Shown one piece after another: positions 59,301 through 64,000 of a stretch of 64,000 bases of DNA (position 1 is its first letter; each line of letters opens with the position of its first letter). The position numbers were made by a program, and so were the translations under genes. The notes under the pieces were generated by a model. It searched no databases, was not told where the DNA came from, and worked only from the letters and a program-made list of their open reading frames with translations. Source of the DNA: Himantopus leucocephalus (lineage: Eukaryota > Chordata > Aves > Charadriiformes > Recurvirostridae); contig RSEF01000012.1 in the NCBI GenBank assembly GCA_003993805.1, forward strand, positions 6,469,984-6,533,983, in the 5' to 3' direction.

Positions 59301-62300
59301 TTACAAATAACACAGTAAAAACTGTATTATGACAGAAAAATAAGTACAATGTACAGCAGCTACACTAAAAGGCAGGAGAAGTCTTTTATATTTCCTCTAA
59401 CCTGCATTCATTTACTCTTTAGGGAATAGGATATTGAAACAAAACCAGTGAGTGATAGAGCTGTAGAGGTTCCATGGTCCATCAAGAACACCGTGCTGTT
59501 CCTGGTGATTAGATACAAGACCATATGCTGATAAATTAATTGGAAAACTGTATGTAACTGTGGCTGTGAACACAACTCCATATAACTTCTAAGGCTTCTT
59601 TACTGGTATCTGCTAGGGATAATTTTCACTATATTGTCATAAAAATCCAGAAAGTTACTAAATGCTCCATAGTCTGGTTTCATTTGGTTAATAAAAATGT
59701 GAACTGTATTTGTAAAAACGTGAACTGTATTTTATGCTGGTTAACTAGAAAAACTAGTTCAGAGAAAGATATTCTGTGGGGGGAAAAAAAAATGCTGTTT
59801 AAAGAAAGATGATGTTTTTCTGAATGTGTAGTTTGCTAAGCCATGAGACAAGGATGAAAAGCAAAGCTTGATTTTAATGCTATTTAAAAACTCTTTCCAG
59901 AATTCTTGCTTGCCCACAGAAGCTGTGTGTCAGTAGCAATTACAGCGTGCTATGTGTAGGTGTTGAAGATCGGTGCGTGGCTATACAAAAAGGTCTTGGT
60001 CATTAATGAAGTTACAGTACATTTCCTAAACTGCTACAGCGGGAGAGAACTTCTGCTGAACTTTACATGGCAAGCAGTGTAAGGCCCACTCTCCACTCCG
60101 TACATGAAGAATCTTCGTGACTTGGTCCCAAAACCTGGCTATTTTATATAGATTGGTTTTTCCTGTATTTGTTTGCGCACATGTTGTGCCACCCATGGAG
60201 TTCTGTGCTATCTTAAATAATGGTCAGAATGGAACGGCAGCCGTAAAGGTGGGTCTCCTACTGTACTGATACATCAGACCGCCTCACTAGTTATTTTGTG
60301 AATTAATCTGGTTTTATACAGTATTTCTAGACAGGCGTTTTCTTACAGGCCAGCAAGCAGTGTAGCTATCGGTTTGAATGCTGCAGCTCATTGAATAGTG
60401 TTGAGTGTAGGGAACGTACTTCAAGGTTGAAATCTCATAGTTACTGTAAATTGAAAATTGAATACACTGCAGTGCTAAAATAATGACGGTTATTAACCAC
60501 TGTTCAAACAGTAACAGTACGTTAAGAAATAGTGAGCTGTCTGAATTAGCAATTAAGCTGTTTTATTGGATTTGCAAAAAGAAAGGCTAGGTGGCCTCAT
60601 TTTATAGAAATTCTTGGTTTATAGAGGAAGAGGTAGCACGAACAATCACCGTTAGCCTTTTCATTTCGGGGCTTGTTGTTTCATATGTGCAAATTGTTGT
60701 TCGTTCCGTCTGCTCATGAAAACGTTGTTTGCACAGCCCGACAGCATACGTGACGCAGGAATGGGGAGGGTGAGAGTTGCAGTATAAATGTGTGGCCTTC
60801 CGTGCCAGCACACTGATTGAATTAAAGGGTCTCACGAAGTGTGGCAGCAGCAGTGCTGATGAACTGCAGACGTTTTTTTTACAGCTGACTGCATTTGCTT
60901 GAGAACAATATTAAGAATTCAAAAAGTTTACCTTATTTTGACCTCAGAAAAGTAAATATGTATGTCTGAAAGTTAACAAGCTATAATAGAGATCTGTTCT
61001 TTACGGTGTAGTTGCAGTAATTCTGTCTTATTTTTGAATACCTGAGGCTCTTGATGTAATGGGTCTACACAGCTTGAGAAACAAAGCTGAGTCACCAAAT
61101 TAAGAATGCAATAAACTGCATTCAAAACAATTGCCATCTGTTTTTTTTTTATATTTCTCCTCATTAAAACTGGAAGGCTGATTTTTCGCAAATGCTGCAA
61201 TGAAAATCGGGTGTTCCTGTGTTGTAGCATGGCCATTTTCATGTTGTTCGCAACTAGAGAATGATATATGCTGTCTCCCTTTCATACTCTTAAGCAAATA
61301 ATTTGAGGAAATTTAAATGACGCATTTTCAGCCTAAAACCAAAGACTAACCTTTTATTTTTCTGTAGAGATGCCCAATCCTGACTTAGGCCCCACCCAGT
61401 GTAGTCTAAACCAAATGTGGTGCACTGTTATCCGAACAATTTGTTATTAAGGTCAATTTTATTAAAAATAAAAAATTGGAGGGATAGGCAAGACATGATA
61501 GTTGTTAAGAAATGCAGTTTGTAAGCTTTAGTTCACATACAAGTCCTTTCCCACCTTAGGACAAGGAATGTTTCAGCTGAGATATGGACAATGTAAACCT
61601 GTAAAGAATCGTCAAGGTCAGTGCTAACGAAGTTGGGCCTGATTTATTGTGCATTTCTCCAACAAGGACAGTGTTTAGAGGGTTGGATTTGATTTAGTTT
61701 TCACCAGTGAGGTATTGCTAGAGAAAAAAACCCCCACAATTCAACAAATTACCATACTGTGGATGTGATGAAATCAATAGTGCTCACACAACAGAGATGC
61801 TCCTTGCTGCTTTATTTTGAGGCACGCTCAAAGACCTTGAAATTTTACAGAGTGCGGGAAATGTAGTCTTTTTGCATGTCTCAGTAAAAAGCTGTCTCTG
61901 AGGTGCTGAGTGATGTTACCATCCCTAGAGAATGCACATACACCTCCTCCTGACGCTGTGCTCGCAAGGTGAGGAGAGCAGCCTACGGCGCGTGGGAGGT
62001 GGGTGGCATCCCGTTGGGGGCACGCGACACGGCTCTTTGGGGGGCGTTTGCAAACGTGGAAGTAGACTTTTTTTTTATAATGCTCAGCAGTGTGTTAAAT
62101 GAGTGTACAGGGAATCAGGGAGTTACCTTAGTCATCAGGAAAAGTTTGAGGTTTGCAGCAGGAGTAATATCCAGGCAGATATATTTTAATAGTAGTTCGC
62201 CTCAGGGGGGAATAATAACACTGTTGTTCACCCTTGAGCTGCGACTGCTGATCTGGGCTGTCTAGAGGCGGAAAGTCAACAGCCCTTCGCAGAGGGAAGA

Positions 62301-64000
62301 CCCAGAGACTGGCAGCTAGTGAAGCTTATTTTAGAGTTGAAGCCAATTATTCCAAATGCCTAGAAATGTTTTCTTTTTTGTTTGATTGTAATATTTCCCT
62401 TCCATTGTTGGCAGCAGCTTGGGTTTACCAAACTGGACTGCTGGTGCATCTAATACTTAGGGCTCTGGTTGTGTTTCATCTCCTTTTGCCTCTACTGGAG
62501 CTGTTTTGCAGTTCATCTACTTAAGAGGGATTGGAAAAGGTTTTGCAAATCAAAGGGCACGCTCAGTACTTCCTTTGACTATTTGGAAGAATTCCATTGA
62601 GAATAAAATTGAAGATCTGAAACAAATATGCTGCTTTCGGAATGATACTTCCCCTAGTTTGCTTCCCCTATCCTTTGCTTTTCTTTTGCACTCTATATGG
62701 GTGGTTTTCAAGTTGTTCTTCAGTGTCATCAACCAGAAGTCGGGTCATTTTAGTGACTTTACACATCAATGGATGAATACTATGTGTGGAAGTCTCTCTT
62801 TGAAAGTTGCTGTGTATTACCAGGTATTCTGCTCTGCTTTAATTGGGTCCCTCTGCTGCGCGGAATCTCTGTGTTATATGAATAAATTGGTGCGCAAATC
62901 TTTTCAAAAGATGTAATTATTAATCTTTAACTGTTTATAAATGCGTGAAAATGACTACTAATATAGAGTATCACAAAAATGATCGAAAAGATATAGACAT
63001 TGCAGGGGCTGAGGGGTTTGAGCCTGACAGCTGGTGAGGTTTTGTCCTATCAATAAATAACTCGTCAAGGAAGAGTGAGGCCGCAAGTCTTAGAAATTAA
63101 CTTTTTTTACTGGAGTTCTTTCCAGAGAAAAATTGGTCTGACCTATATAAATAATGTACAAATTTCAATAAGCCATTTTATTGTTAAAAGATATTTCATC
63201 TATTTACATTTACTTCGAATATTTTCTCATTAAGTGTAAAGCTGTGCAGCAGATGACCAAGACGCGCAAGTGTCTTTCAGTATTTCTTTACGAACGTAAG
63301 CAGAGGTAGCAAGACTCTGGTTAAATTTTGACTGCATGGAAGTTAGAGGAAACTATCATTGCTGTTGGCATATGTATGCGTACGTATATTTATTTGGCAC
63401 TGCATGATGACCGTTTAACAAGCTTCTGCTGCTGCCAAGGATTGTACAACTCCTCCCTTGGAAAGAGAGGCTGGCTAGGAAACTCTTGAGCTGTCTTTTT
63501 GTCACCAAGATAACCTCCTGCACAGCAGTCCCAGGGCCAACCTACGGCTGTAAATTGCTGATGTGTAAGCAAACCACTGAATTTTGAGAAGAATATAGGT
63601 TTTTTTCTTCTCCAGATTTCAAGACCTGGCCTTGTTTTTGCCAGTTCAAGGACCTGCGGTGGAAAACAATAGCCATTATTGTCGTGAAGATAAAATCTCT
63701 GAGAGAATGTGTCTGATAGGAGTGGGGCTCCTAATTAAGCATGTGATAGTTGAGTTGTAGGCTAATTGTCTTTTCCATCTGTTACCTAATAGAATTCTGT
63801 AACACTGGGATTTAAGGTTTGTCAATTTTTGCTATCTTTCATTCTAAACCTGGACATCTCTGCCAAGGCCAACACTGGAATGAGAACATTAAGATAATAA
63901 ATCTCCAGTGAACAGACTAAGTTATTTGTTTTGGAGGAAAGGGGCTACATGTAAAACTGGGGTGTGTTTTGGGTTGACTGGTTACTGGAGGTGGGAGTGC
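53321..64000. other. Non-coding DNA downstream of HDAC11
   Basis: No supported gene to the right edge. It includes A-rich runs (56481-56493), the 21-bp tandem at 59692-59733 and an exon-like segment at 58878-58980 that I do not trust. In human, FBLN2 lies downstream of HDAC11; none of its cysteine-rich repeat exons is visible here. Confidence 0.5.
59692..59733. repeat. Tandem duplication of a 21-bp unit
   Basis: Two adjacent 21-bp copies (59692-59712 and 59713-59733) share TAAAAA.GTGAACTGTATTT and differ at two positions. It is a simple replication-slippage type duplication in non-coding DNA. Confidence 0.75.

Noticed and set aside
62506..62916. 136-codon + strand frame near the right end
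   Set aside because: No domain, no fibulin-like cysteine pattern expected for the neighbouring gene in human, and composition like the surrounding DNA.
1..64000. CRISPR arrays, operons, tRNA or rRNA genes, phage or defence systems
   Set aside because: None is present; spliced exons, CpG island and CR1 elements show vertebrate nuclear DNA.

Overview
The window is vertebrate, almost certainly avian, nuclear DNA. Coding sequence is sparse and split into short exons with GT-AG introns. Most of the rest is AT-rich and non-coding, with one CpG island. Interspersed repeats are few and are CR1-type LINEs, the signature retroelement of birds and other reptiles. The species cannot be told from the sequence.

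One gene can be supported in full: HDAC11, the class IV histone deacetylase and lysine defatty-acylase, on the + strand. Its promoter is a TATA-less CpG island at about 21.28-22.02 kb. Ten coding exons run from 21654 to 51595 and join without any frame break into a predicted 356-residue protein. All the catalytic and zinc-binding residues expected for the family fall at the same numbers as in human HDAC11 (His142, His143, Asp181, His183, Asp261, Tyr304). The start codon is split by intron 1: exon 1 gives A and T, exon 2 gives G.

Layout. 1-21.28 kb: non-coding upstream DNA with a fossil RTE-type LINE (about 2500-2960), a fossil ancient CR1/L3-like LINE (about 8535-8950), some hairpins and a TAATTA-rich block near 10.1-10.5 kb. 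21.28-22.02 kb: CpG-island promoter and exon 1. 22.0-51.6 kb: HDAC11 exons 2-10 and introns, with a younger CR1 3' end in intron 3. 51.6 to about 53.3 kb: AT-rich probable 3' UTR with several poly(A) signals. 53.3-64 kb: non-coding DNA with no gene I can recognise.

Three single-N positions (35926, 39183, 39507) in intron 4 and exon 5 are each flanked by near-identical direct repeats of about 115-130 bp. They look like unmerged contig overlaps, and one of them falsely duplicates most of HDAC11 exon 5. I found no RNA gene, CRISPR array, intact mobile element or novel multi-gene system.
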